64,000 bases of DNA from the NCBI GenBank assembly GCA_900318645.1, contig ONLH01000023.1:46867-110866 (forward strand). Direction: 5' to 3'. The DNA comes from an uncultured Prevotellaceae bacterium (GTDB lineage: Bacteria; Bacteroidota; Bacteroidia; Bacteroidales; Muribaculaceae). The notes under the pieces are model-generated. The model searched no databases. It was given only the letters and a program-made list of their open reading frames with translations, and was not told where the DNA came from. The position numbers and the translations under genes were made by a program. Shown here one piece after another: positions 24,911 through 33,411 of this stretch. Position 1 is the stretch's first letter. The number at the start of each line of letters is the position of its first letter.

Positions 24911-26287
24911 TTAGTTCAATTGGTCGCCAATAATCTGTTTGACAAATTTTTCATCTATGACATCACCTTCCTTAAGTTCTTTTGCTGCACTTTGTAGAAG
25001 TCTAAAGCAACATTTCATAATGAAGCGAGGTGACCCCTGGAGTGTTGTATCACGTGTATTAAGGATTGCCTTTATAGCATCCTCTGTAAATGGATATAAT
25101 TCATCCTTATTGAAGCCTTCCATTCTTGCTAAACCAAGATAATTGCCAATTACAACTTTGCTTGCCTCCAAGTCATAGGGAGACAAATCTATTATACGGT
25201 CTCCTATTCTGTCAGCCAAAGGAGGTACTAATTTTTCTATTTTTTTTAAAGCTATTGCGTTCATGGCAAAAACAGAGCACCAGTTTTTTTCATTGTCAAT
25301 AAGTGATCGAAGATTTCGCAAATAATTGTCTATATCTTTATCACTTATTCTGCCTGATGCCAGTTCCTCGAATTCATCGACCAAGATGATAAAGTCAGTT
25401 GCTCCCAAATATTCTTTAGCAATCTGTACAATGGCATGGAGAATGTAAAATTCTCGTTTACTTATATTCTTTACATCGCCTGTCACCATATGATCCCATG
25501 CCTGCGACACGCTAAGACTATCAGTAACTACTTCATAAAAATACTCGGCTACAGATGCTGTTTTAAATTCTTCCATGAAGCAATTCACCAAGTAAGATCT
25601 GAGCAACCTGTTCACATCTTTCTGCTGAGCAGATTTAGCACCAGTTAACAATTTTTCAAGAAGGTATTTATAACTAATTTCGGTGCTATCCCAATTGAAA
25701 TTGAAGGCATCTTCAACAGGAACTCCTGCTAATGAAAAAAGGTCGACAGTATTACCACCTTTCAATTTGATCACTTCAGTTAGAAAGGTCTCTTTACGAG
25801 TCTTGTTTTCGCCAGCTTCTGTTTTGGACATATATTTTATAAATCCATCCCATAAATAGCGCCTAAAGTTCTCTATGCCTATTTGAGACATTACTGCGCC
25901 AATCAGCTCAGACAAAGTACCTCCAGGATTGTCTATATATACAACATATGGAAAGAATTGTTCTGTTTTAATTGCTGAAAACAGATATTTTATATACATT
26001 AGTGTTTGTGTCTTACCACTACCAAATTCACCACGAATTATAAGGCTTAAATAGTCAGGTGATTTGTTATTTCCTGCCTTTTCAAGAGCATCCTGCATAT
26101 AGGTGACAATTTCTTGTGCCGTTTTTGTATATGCAGGAGACAACTTGCTTGTGATTTCCTCACTTTCTCCAATATAAGCAATACCAGATTTTGGGAACGG
26201 ATTATACTCCAATCCAAATTTCTTTTTTAAGTCTGAGCTTATATTACTGACTTTCTTGATTTCAGAAATTAAGTTATTACTTTCCAT
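24911..26287 (-). CDS. AAA+ ATPase (ORC/Cdc6- or BREX-ATPase-like)
   Basis: This 458-aa protein opens with FGLEYNPFPKSG, then Walker A GEFGSGKT at 86-93 and Walker B ILVDEFEEL with D304/E305. A sensor-like region follows (FAMNAIALKKIEKL, PPLADRIGDRI), and then a C-terminal lid domain. The layout resembles initiator-type AAA+ and DUF2791-like ATPases found in defence loci. The inserted helical region (130-280) is long. It sits 1 nt from both neighbours, so it probably works with the PIN nuclease and the methyltransferase as a sensor or motor. Confidence 0.85.
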   Translation of the reverse strand: MESNNLISEIKKVSNISSDLKKKFGLEYNPFPKSGIAYIGESEEITSKLSPAYTKTAQEIVTYMQDALEKAGNNKSPDYLSLIIRGEFGSGKTQTLMYIKYLFSAIKTEQFFPYVVYIDNPGGTLSELIGAVMSQIGIENFRRYLWDGFIKYMSKTEAGENKTRKETFLTEVIKLKGGNTVDLFSLAGVPVEDAFNFNWDSTEISYKYLLEKLLTGAKSAQQKDVNRLLRSYLVNCFMEEFKTASVAEYFYEVVTDSLSVSQAWDHMVTGDVKNISKREFYILHAIVQIAKEYLGATDFIILVDEFEELASGRISDKDIDNYLRNLRSLIDNEKNWCSVFAMNAIALKKIEKLVPPLADRIGDRIIDLSPYDLEASKVVIGNYLGLARMEGFNKDELYPFTEDAIKAILNTRDTTLQGSPRFIMKCCFRLLQSAAKELKEGDVIDEKFVKQIIGDQLN

Positions 26288-26288
26288 A

Positions 26289-27221
26289 TTATAAAATTTT
26301 TAATATATGCGACATATATGTGTTACCTACAATAGGAAACAATTTTATCTCATCCGGGTCAACAGTTAAAAACGAAGCCTTTTGCAATCGAAAGGAATAA
26401 TTATTTGAAGTACATTCTCTCAAAATACATGTTTTTATTTCATTGAGTGAAAAACCATATTCTTTGATTATATTCCACTCAATGTCTGGAATATAATATA
26501 CTGTACCACACATCTTCTCCTGTATATAATTGCAGACAGAAAAGTCTTTTGGCATTGGATGCGTTAGATTACACACATAGATGTTTTTATATACGAGGTT
26601 ATTCGTTTTAATACTAAATCCGGAAGCTAAGCATTTATTAAGCGCCCCTAATGTCTCACCCCACTTTGTATATACATCCCAAAACCGCATAGTGTCTTGA
26701 TGGGTGTCCCCGATACAATATAGTTCTTGCTTATCAATTCGAGCAAAACGATTAAAGAAACGCTGTCCTTCCTTGAATGCAAATAATATGACAGGACACC
26801 CACTTATAGGAGTAAACATTTGATGAAAATCAGAGAATCGAAAGTATGACCAATAAATACCTCTAAACACATCTTTATCCTCTTTTGTCAACTCCATTGT
26901 TTCACTGGAAAATAATTTGCCAGCCTTTGCAATATTGGTCGACTTATCAATTAAGTCAAAGTTCTTTAGGGCATTTACTATTTCTAATAGATTCCGATTT
27001 GTCCATTTTTTCCCACTTTTTGATTTCAGATTATCTAAAACACAGATTCTAAATAATTCTGGTATCGTTAAGGGACGGTTTTCTTTATGGTAAATGGTAT
27101 ATATAGTTTTTATATCCTCTAAATAGTACACAAAAGAATAACTCCATCCCTTTCCCTCCTTTTCGGGAGATGGATTGAAAACCTTACAGTTCATTCCTTT
27201 GGTATCAAAGTCTAATATCAT
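26289..27221 (-). CDS. Unknown protein in the methyltransferase/ATPase/PIN operon (possible winged helix)
   Basis: A 310-aa protein with no recognised family. Residues about 40-110 look like a winged-helix segment (LTIPELFRICVLDNL, then TNRNLLEIVNALKNFDLI). The rest is mixed alpha/beta and rich in aromatic residues (FRGIYWSYFRFSDFHQMF). It has no signal peptide or membrane segment. Its start codon overlaps the methyltransferase stop by 1 nt and its stop lies 1 nt before the ATPase start, so it is an integral part of the unit. It may recognise DNA or adapt the ATPase to it. Confidence 0.65.
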   Translation of the reverse strand: MILDFDTKGMNCKVFNPSPEKEGKGWSYSFVYYLEDIKTIYTIYHKENRPLTIPELFRICVLDNLKSKSGKKWTNRNLLEIVNALKNFDLIDKSTNIAKAGKLFSSETMELTKEDKDVFRGIYWSYFRFSDFHQMFTPISGCPVILFAFKEGQRFFNRFARIDKQELYCIGDTHQDTMRFWDVYTKWGETLGALNKCLASGFSIKTNNLVYKNIYVCNLTHPMPKDFSVCNYIQEKMCGTVYYIPDIEWNIIKEYGFSLNEIKTCILRECTSNNYSFRLQKASFLTVDPDEIKLFPIVGNTYMSHILKIL

Positions 27222-28477
27222 TAACTTAATTGTAATATATTCTCAGATAATTCTACATTATGGCGTGTCTTTATCTTCCACCTATGCCCTCTTGAGCGTA
27301 TCTTGTCGATGCGATATTCAGAGAATCCCACAGATAAAGCGATATCACCCAAGAACTGGGTTGTTGGTATATATGCGCCATAAGGTGCCGAGTCTCCAAG
27401 AATTAAGTAAGCCCTACTTTTGGGTTTTAAAACGCGTCGCATTTCTTTAAGCACATAGAACATATCTTCAAAATAGTGCATCATGAGAATATGAAAGCTT
27501 TTCTTTCCTTGACGTTCACTACTGTACTTTTGTAAGTACATATAACGTGGCTCAAGTTCTTTCATCAGCCTCTTGTTCTCAGTCGCAAACTCTGAATTCC
27601 GAAACACATCAATATCAAAGTCACAATCTCTATAATGGGTTGTTGCCCCTGTTACAAGTTCTTTACGAACAGTTTCAGTGATGTCATGCCAATCTTTAGT
27701 CATCTCAAAGAAATGAGTATGTACCTTTGAGACCTCTCCGTAATCTAAATTATTAAGATAGGGCGGAGACGTTATACAGAGATCACACAAACAATCGTCT
27801 ATATTGATATTCTTCTTTCGAGAATCAGCCTTGAATACTTTTGCATAACGGTTGTGGTGAGGCATAGATTCTAAATCAGACAACATCTGATTAACAATAG
27901 AAGAAAATTTTCCCCACGCATCACCTGAATTCACTATTGTTTTTGATCTAACAATATAAGGCACTGCAATCGGATGCAATGCGGATTTATGCAACGTTTG
28001 ACTCAAAGCCAAATTCAAGAACAATTCATATTTCTCATCATTGATCAATCGAATAGCATTTCTAATTAAATAGAGAATTTTTAATGTTTCCTTATCATAC
28101 AAGGATTCTAATAACTCGTGAGCTTCAGATAACACATCATCAGATAACACATTTCTAGTCACGTAATCGTTAACACTACGCATGTATTCTTGACAACGAT
28201 CACTATCAACATCCCAGTTAAGTTTTGCATTAATAATATTACACATCAATTGTTGACTCTCATTGCCCACCGATTGGATTTCTCTTTTTTGTGCAGCTAC
28301 TAATGTTGTGCCACACCCCGCGAAAGGCTCAAAAATGCAAGAGGGATGCTCTCCTATCTCGTCAACAATCAAGTCAACAAGTTTATAAGAGAAACCTGCA
28401 GTAAACTTGTACCAATTATGGATGGCACTATTTGCGTTATCTTTAGCAGACCCTATATTCGCAATTGGAATATTCAT
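27221..28477 (-). CDS. Site-specific DNA methyltransferase (N4-cytosine/N6-adenine type)
   Basis: This 418-aa protein has SAM-binding motif I FEPFAGCGTT (50-59, preceded by Ile) and the catalytic motif TSPPY at 236-240, the signature of exocyclic-amino DNA methyltransferases. Motif I comes before the catalytic motif, with a long intervening segment (90-230) that probably holds target recognition. LKPKSRAYLILGDSAPYG matches a late motif. No restriction endonuclease of a standard type is adjacent; the partners are an unknown protein, an AAA+ ATPase and a PIN-like nuclease. It follows the XRE regulator by 44 bp on the same strand. Confidence 0.9.
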   Translation of the reverse strand: MNIPIANIGSAKDNANSAIHNWYKFTAGFSYKLVDLIVDEIGEHPSCIFEPFAGCGTTLVAAQKREIQSVGNESQQLMCNIINAKLNWDVDSDRCQEYMRSVNDYVTRNVLSDDVLSEAHELLESLYDKETLKILYLIRNAIRLINDEKYELFLNLALSQTLHKSALHPIAVPYIVRSKTIVNSGDAWGKFSSIVNQMLSDLESMPHHNRYAKVFKADSRKKNINIDDCLCDLCITSPPYLNNLDYGEVSKVHTHFFEMTKDWHDITETVRKELVTGATTHYRDCDFDIDVFRNSEFATENKRLMKELEPRYMYLQKYSSERQGKKSFHILMMHYFEDMFYVLKEMRRVLKPKSRAYLILGDSAPYGAYIPTTQFLGDIALSVGFSEYRIDKIRSRGHRWKIKTRHNVELSENILQLS

Positions 28478-28521
28478 AGTTTGTAGTCTTTTTACCTAAG
28501 ACGGTTGCCTCTTAATTAATC

Positions 28522-28704
28522 CTAAACTCTCACCCCTAAATTATCAGCTATTAGGAAAAGTGTTTCAAGACGAGGCTGGCAAACATTGGTGCACCATTTT
28601 GACACGGTGGTAGGGGCACAGCCTAACTGCTCTGCCAGCCATTTGTTGGTTCTTTTTTTCTCGGCAAGAACCACTTTTATGCGATTGATGTCCTTTTCCA
28701 TCAT
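28522..28704 (-). CDS. XRE/Cro-type HTH regulator
   Basis: A 60-aa protein made almost entirely of one HTH_3 domain (NKWLAEQLGCAPTTVSKWCT, then ETLFLIADNLGV). The frame is open to 28767, but a -7 box TACCTTTG on the minus strand at 28732-28725 lies inside that extension, so ATG 28704 (or 28701) is the true start with a short leader. It is the first gene of the minus-strand operon and is placed like the controller protein of a restriction-modification system. It probably sets the timing or level of the downstream genes. Confidence 0.85.
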   Translation of the reverse strand: MMEKDINRIKVVLAEKKRTNKWLAEQLGCAPTTVSKWCTNVCQPRLETLFLIADNLGVRV

Positions 28705-28724
28705 GATGTCTGTAAGTTTTGTCG

Positions 28725-28732
28725 CAAAGGTA
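28725..28732 (-). promoter_or_regulatory. -7 promoter element of the XRE/methyltransferase operon
   Basis: TACCTTTG read on the minus strand, 21 nt upstream of ATG 28704. No well-placed -33 TTTG is visible, which is common for regulated promoters in this phylum. Its position decides the XRE start codon. Confidence 0.5.
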
Positions 28733-29459
28733 ACCATTTTCATCGAAAAAAAGGTGCAGAATATCACTTAAATTAGCAAAGATTTCACTTAATTGCTCTC
28801 CTGACCACTTTTTTGACTGAGAAAATGGCGGTTTGGTATGTGCTTGTGCGATATATAAAGTATAAAATCGAGCAAAGGGAAGGGAGTTTATAAAAACTCT
28901 TAGCCTAATAAGAGTTAACTTTCATTAACACTTTGGGCTGTCTCTCCTGAAGGAGTTCCTAAGGAGAGCAAGCTCAGGAAAAAGAGGGTACAATACTCGT
29001 CATGGGATGCCCCTTTAGGTCTTGATGTGTATATCATTATGTCATATTTGTGAGACATTAATATATGTGCCCTTTTTACTTGAACATTTGGAGGGGTGTA
29101 GTTCCATGATAATCAGTGAAACTCATCCTTGATGTGGTTTAATGGGTTGATTCTCTGTGATATTGGGTGATTCTCTGTCAGTATTGATGGTGGTGGGCGC
29201 TATCTGGATTTGGGCACAAGGTGCTGGCAATTAATTGATTGCGGCACCTTTTTTGTTTTTTCTTGCGGTGGGGCGATGCATACTGGGAATATAGGTGTCT
29301 TTATCGTATCGATCACCTTTTTTTCTACAATATATGGTCAAAATAATTGTCTGGTTTTCAGTTTTTGAGCGGTGGGAGATGGTTCTTGATGGTTTTTTCT
29401 ATACTTTTGCAGTGGAATAGTTTGTGGATTCCGGCTTCTGTGATTGATTGACAGTTGAG
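28733..29459. other. Right edge of the island, no protein gene seen
   Basis: About 730 bp. It contains an inverted repeat ACTCTTA/TAAGAGT near 28896-28916 and a strong rho-independent terminator at 29218-29256 in the plus direction. No plus-strand gene precedes that terminator, so an unannotated small RNA or the remnant of a lost gene is possible. A TACTTTTG at 29402-29409 may be the -7 box for the DUF3667 gene. AT-rich island sequence gives way to GC-rich chromosome here. Confidence 0.45.
29218..29256 (+). terminator. Strong terminator without an obvious upstream gene
   Basis: AAGGTGC (29218-29224) pairs with GCACCTT (29244-29250), with an inner CAAT/ATTG pairing, followed by a T run. It terminates rightward transcription, yet no plus-strand gene is seen in the preceding 450 bp. 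Confidence 0.65.
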
Positions 29460-30458
29460 ATGAGGATGAATTGGCATTCTTTGAAAGAACAATACGCGCG
29501 TTTCAAGCGCTGGCAACGTGAGCCGATGCGATACGTCCAGGGTGAGGATGAACACCGTTGCAACAACTGCGGGTTCACCTTCACGGGCCACTATTGCCCT
29601 ACATGCTCTCAACGGGCAAGTTTGGGGCGCATCGGGTGGCACAGCGTGCGCCAGAGCGTGATGGACATGTGGGGCTTGGGATCGCGTTCGCGTTCTGTCC
29701 TGTACAGCGTGTGGCAGTTGCTGTTTCGCACTGGTTACTTCATCAGTGACTACATCAGTGGCAAGCGCCAGGTGAGTTTTCCACCCGTGAAGATGCTGTT
29801 CATTCTCGCAGTAGCTTATGCGCTCATCTTCCATTGGTTGTTACCTGAATTTAAGGGCCTCGGATATGGTCTGGATTTCCACGAACTTGGCTTTACTGTG
29901 GATGAGGGGAATGACATGACAAATGTGTCAAAGCCGTTTTATGAATGGTATGAAACGCATTTCAGTTGGTCCATGCTGATCCTGTCCTTCTGCGCTATCT
30001 TCCCCACCTGGGTCGTGTTCCGCTACTCGCCGCGCCACACGCGGCACACGCTGCCCGAGGGGTTCTTTATCCAGGTTCTTTTTGCCTGCCTGGAAGTGGC
30101 CCTCTTTCTGCTGATGTTGCCGTGCTGGTTCATTTTTAAGCAGATATCAGTGCTCTCGGTCATATACGTCGTCGTGACGGCTTACTATATCATCGGTTAC
30201 AAGCAGTTGTTCGGCTATGGCTTGTGGGGCACCGTGTGGCGTCTGTTATTCGTCTTTGGCTTTGTGTATTGTGCAGCATTACTGCTGATGCATGTGGCGT
30301 TCTATTTGGGGCTTGCCCGCGATGTGCAGGTAGCAGAATATAAATTACCTGCCAAAAGCTTTATGGCTGGCTTCTATATCTTCTTCGGAGTCCTGATTAT
30401 AGTTGTGGGCTACTTCATCAACCGCATCGTCACGCGCAAGTCCAGACAACAGCCCTGA
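29460..30458 (+). CDS. DUF3667-domain membrane protein
   Basis: The protein is about 332 aa from ATG 29460; TTG 29448 is a less likely start. An N-terminal zinc-ribbon-like motif CNNCGFTFTGHYCPTCSQ lies at about residues 34-51, followed by several hydrophobic segments (LFILAVAYALIFHWL, LFACLEVALFLLMLPCW, YIFFGVLIIVVGYF and others; about five to six). This is the DUF3667 layout in Bacteroidetes: a cytoplasmic zinc ribbon joined to an inner-membrane domain, function unknown. Its GC-rich codon use fits the core genome. It is monocistronic, with a terminator directly downstream. Confidence 0.82.
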   Translation: MRMNWHSLKEQYARFKRWQREPMRYVQGEDEHRCNNCGFTFTGHYCPTCSQRASLGRIGWHSVRQSVMDMWGLGSRSRSVLYSVWQLLFRTGYFISDYISGKRQVSFPPVKMLFILAVAYALIFHWLLPEFKGLGYGLDFHELGFTVDEGNDMTNVSKPFYEWYETHFSWSMLILSFCAIFPTWVVFRYSPRHTRHTLPEGFFIQVLFACLEVALFLLMLPCWFIFKQISVLSVIYVVVTAYYIIGYKQLFGYGLWGTVWRLLFVFGFVYCAALLLMHVAFYLGLARDVQVAEYKLPAKSFMAGFYIFFGVLIIVVGYFINRIVTRKSRQQP

Positions 30459-30472
30459 TCAACATCTTGAAT

Positions 30473-30517
30473 AAAAAAAGCAACGGACCTAGCCCCTGTG
30501 GAGTTCATGCTTTTTTT
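30473..30517 (+). terminator. Terminator after the DUF3667 gene
   Basis: AAAAAAAGCA and TGCTTTTTTT flank a 25-nt segment, giving an A/U-framed hairpin that could work in both directions. It isolates the DUF3667 gene from the fructan locus. Confidence 0.55.
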
Positions 30518-30730
30518 GACTCTCAAATGATGCGATTTTTGCATCTGTTTGAGTGTCTTTTTTTGTAGTGAGTGGGTGAGAAGTCTGGGTGCTTCAAGTA
30601 GGTCGTTTTTCAAATAACGGGCGGGAAATTTTGATATGTTTTAGAATTTTAGCAATTTTGCAGCCTGATTGAGTATTTTTAACCATCATGTTAGTTATTT
30701 AATCTGATTTTAGCCACAAAGTTGACAAAA

Positions 30731-32923
30731 ATGCGAAAATATTATCATTTTGCTTTTATTATACTGATGATTTTTGGCCTGCTGGCCTCATGCTCGCAGG
30801 ACGAGAAAAGATATCGAGTCGGGGTGTCGCAGTGCTCTGATGACATCTGGCGCGACAAGCAGAACTCGGAATTGCAGATTGGCGCCTATTTCCACGATAA
30901 CGTGGATTTGTGCTTTGCTGCGGCATACGATAGCGATGAGCGACAGATACAGCAGATTGACAGCCTTGTCGAGACTGGAATTGACCTGCTGATTGTGGCT
31001 CCTAACCAGGTTTCGACGATTTCACCCGCCATTGACCGGGCCTACGATAAAGGCATTCCGGTGATTGTATTTGAGCGCAAGACCAATACCAAGAAATACA
31101 CGGCCTATATGGGTGCCGACAACTATGAGATGGGGCATCTGATGGGCGAGTATGTCGCTACACGGCTGCATGAACATGGCCGGATCATTGAGGTGATGGG
31201 ATTGAAAGGTTCCTCGCCTGCCATTGAACGCCACAACGGATTCAGGGAAGCCATTGCCCAGCATCCTGGCATCCAAGTGATTGCGACTTTGCAGGGCGAC
31301 TGGACCGAACCGACAGCCTATAACACGGTCAAGCAATGGCTCAACAAGAATAAGGGAGAGAAGATTGACTTGGTATTTGGCATGAACGACCGTACTGCGA
31401 TGGGTGCCCGCAAGGCCTTTGAGCAGGCAGGCGTTGTGCTGCCGCTGTTCTGCGGCATCGATGGTCTTCCTGGCGAGAACGGCGGCATCCGCCTGGTGCA
31501 GGATTCGCTGCTGGATGCATCCTACATCTATCCCACCCACGGCGACCAGTTGCTGCAATTGGCGGTAGATATCCTTGAAGGGAAGCCCTATGAGAAGGAG
31601 ACCAAACTCATGTCGGCGCTTGTGACTCAGGACAATGCCCGCGTGCTGCTGATGGAGAGCGAGGAAATCATGCGCCAGTCGCGCAACCTGGAGCAACTGC
31701 ATGAGAAAGCAAGCAAATACCTGGATCAATTGGGCAATCAACGCATGCTCACGTTTGTCGCTCTAGCTGCAATATTCCTGCTGCTGGCCCTGCTTGTCGG
31801 CATCTACATGTACTACCTGCAGCGTGCCCGCATCCAGGATGAACGAACCAAGATGGAGCGCGAGCAGCTGGATTTCTATGCCCAGGTGAGCCACGAGCTG
31901 CGCACGCCGTTGACACTCATCCAGGGCCCTCTGGACCAGTTGTTAAGGACCAACGACTTCCGTACTGCAAGCGACAATGCGCGTGAACTCTTCACTATCG
32001 TTCGCCGCAATACTCATCACCTCACCGGTCTCGTCAACAAGATGCTGGATGCCCAAGTGGGCGGCACTATCACCGACGTCAATGCCCATGTAGAGACGCA
32101 AAATCTTGCGTCTCCTGAATCGGCTGGAAATGTCAAGCCCGACGAGGATGCGCCCACGGTGCTCATCGTCGATGACAATGCCGATATCCGCACCTATCTG
32201 AAGTCCATCCTTCAGGGCAAATACCGCGTGCTGGAGGCCGAGGACGGCAAATCGGGACTGGACATGGCACGTGAGCATGTGCCCGACCTCATCGTGTCGG
32301 ACGTGATGATGCCCGTGATGAACGGCTTGGAATTCTGCCAACAGGTGAAAAAGGACGGCATCTCCAGCCATATTCCCGTTATCCTGCTCACGGCAAGGGC
32401 GCTGGAAAAACATCAGATTGAGGGTTATGAAAGCGGAGCCGACGCCTATATCACCAAGCCCTTCTCCCCGGAACTGCTGCTGGCTCGCATCGACAACCTG
32501 CTGCAAAGCCGCCATCAGCTCAAGGACCTGTGGGCCATGAAACCTGCCGCCGAGACCGTTGCCGCCACACCGCCCGAAGCTACTGTAGTCGCTACAACAC
32601 CCATCGAGGACGCCTTCATTTCCCAATTCAAGGGTATCGTGGAGGAACGTCTGGCCGACAGCAACCTGAGTGTCGAAGATCTTGCGACAGCCATGGGGTT
32701 GAGCCGCGTTCAGCTCTATCGCAAGGTCAAGGCCTTGACAGGCAGTTCTCCAGTTGACCTGCTGCGCAAGGCAAGACTCGCCCAAGCCCAAAGGTTATTG
32801 CAAGAGTCAACGCTCTCGGTCAGCGAGATTGCTTATCAGGTGGGATTTGCCTCCCCGTCCTACTTCACCAAGTGCTACAAGGACGAGTTCGGCACTGTGC
32901 CGGGTGAGGCGCGCAAGTCCTGA
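30731..32923 (+). CDS. Fructan-locus hybrid two-component-type regulator lacking the HATPase domain
   Basis: The protein is 730 aa from ATG 30731. The N terminus is a lipobox-like segment (GLLASCSQ), then a periplasmic sugar-binding domain (about 30-310, ribose/fructose-binding type as in the Bacteroides fructose sensor BT1754). A membrane helix lies at 339-362 and a HisKA helix with H388 in FYAQVSHELRTPL. Then, after only about 35 residues, comes a receiver (VLIVDDN; phosphoacceptor D524 in LIVSDVMMP; K in ITKPF) and an AraC-type HTH (about 635-725). The normal catalytic HATPase_c domain between HisKA and receiver is missing. The frame is intact across the junction, where a palindrome lies at 32093-32114. 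It should activate the downstream fructan operons, but phosphate supply is unclear. Confidence 0.9.
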   Translation: MRKYYHFAFIILMIFGLLASCSQDEKRYRVGVSQCSDDIWRDKQNSELQIGAYFHDNVDLCFAAAYDSDERQIQQIDSLVETGIDLLIVAPNQVSTISPAIDRAYDKGIPVIVFERKTNTKKYTAYMGADNYEMGHLMGEYVATRLHEHGRIIEVMGLKGSSPAIERHNGFREAIAQHPGIQVIATLQGDWTEPTAYNTVKQWLNKNKGEKIDLVFGMNDRTAMGARKAFEQAGVVLPLFCGIDGLPGENGGIRLVQDSLLDASYIYPTHGDQLLQLAVDILEGKPYEKETKLMSALVTQDNARVLLMESEEIMRQSRNLEQLHEKASKYLDQLGNQRMLTFVALAAIFLLLALLVGIYMYYLQRARIQDERTKMEREQLDFYAQVSHELRTPLTLIQGPLDQLLRTNDFRTASDNARELFTIVRRNTHHLTGLVNKMLDAQVGGTITDVNAHVETQNLASPESAGNVKPDEDAPTVLIVDDNADIRTYLKSILQGKYRVLEAEDGKSGLDMAREHVPDLIVSDVMMPVMNGLEFCQQVKKDGISSHIPVILLTARALEKHQIEGYESGADAYITKPFSPELLLARIDNLLQSRHQLKDLWAMKPAAETVAATPPEATVVATTPIEDAFISQFKGIVEERLADSNLSVEDLATAMGLSRVQLYRKVKALTGSSPVDLLRKARLAQAQRLLQESTLSVSEIAYQVGFASPSYFTKCYKDEFGTVPGEARKS
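32093..32114. repeat. Palindromic repeat inside the hybrid regulator coding sequence
   Basis: GAGACGCAA-AATC-TTGCGTCTC is a perfect 9-bp inverted repeat with a 4-nt loop, in frame within the regulator (residues about 455-461). It lies exactly where the HATPase domain should be. A related, less perfect version (AGAGACGCA...TTGCGT) is the terminator at 43235-43264. Such hairpins are normally intergenic in Bacteroidales. Confidence 0.8.
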
Positions 32924-32969
32924 TTCCGTTAATTTATACCTTATAAATACAACTATTTACAGAATACCC

Positions 32970-33000
32970 TTTGATAACTGAGGGAAAAACACTACATTTG
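32970..33000 (+). promoter_or_regulatory. Promoter of the first susC operon
   Basis: TTTG (32970-32973), 19 nt, then TACATTTG (32993-33000). The same arrangement (TTG, 19 nt, TAACTTTG) recurs at 43299-43328 in front of the second susC. Transcription from here would give a leader of about 405 nt. Confidence 0.7.
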
Positions 33001-33411
33001 CACATTCTCCCATGTGGGGGAGGAAAGACATTGTGGGATTTATTATTGAGTTACTGACTCTTTTCGGACCAAACTGCGACCTTGGATTACTGGAATAGAG
33101 AGTTCAGGACACCACCATTTATAGGCATAAGAATGGTGTGGACCGACGTTTCATCTATTCCAACGGTTGTCGCAGACCTGGTTCGAAAGTGAAACGACGC
33201 GAGTCCACACCTTTTGCTATTTCTACAGCACAAAGGTAGCGCATTGACACTGATTATTGCTTGAAAAAATCGTTCTTTGGCTAAAAAAAATGATACATTG
33301 AAACATATTTGCAAGTAAAAGAACGAAAACTGATAGTCCCTCATGTATCAATAATTTAACTTTGCCAAAAAATGACATAAACTATCATTATTAACCAAAA
33401 CCAACAGAACA
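33001..33411 (+). promoter_or_regulatory. Long structured leader of the first susC gene
   Basis: About 410 nt between promoter and ATG, strongly similar to the leader at 43329-43742. Its core is a long stem: GGTGTGGAC (33135-33143) pairs with GTCCACACC (33203-33211), extended inward by CGACGTTTCA against TGAAACGACG. An upstream CACCATT (33113-33119) can pair with AATGGTG (33132-33138), overlapping the first arm, so two mutually exclusive folds are possible. Near the start codon a second conserved TAACTTTG (33357-33364) could be an internal promoter. This looks like a cis-regulatory RNA or sRNA-encoding leader. Confidence 0.6.

Larger units (their letters stand above)
8907..29200. mobile_element. 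AT-rich accessory (defence-type) genomic island, borders approximate
   Basis: From just after the broken tRNA-Leu to about 29.2 kb the DNA is visibly richer in A and T than the GC-rich flanks. It carries regulators, nucleases, methyltransferases, a helicase and unknown proteins rather than housekeeping genes. No integrase, transposase or conjugation gene is visible, and I found no matching tRNA 3' fragment at the right end. It may be a remnant island or an integration hotspot filled in several steps. Confidence 0.5.

Noticed and set aside
8907-29200. Prophage or conjugative element
   Set aside because: There are no capsid, portal, terminase, tra, mobilisation, integrase or transposase genes; only cargo-type genes are present.
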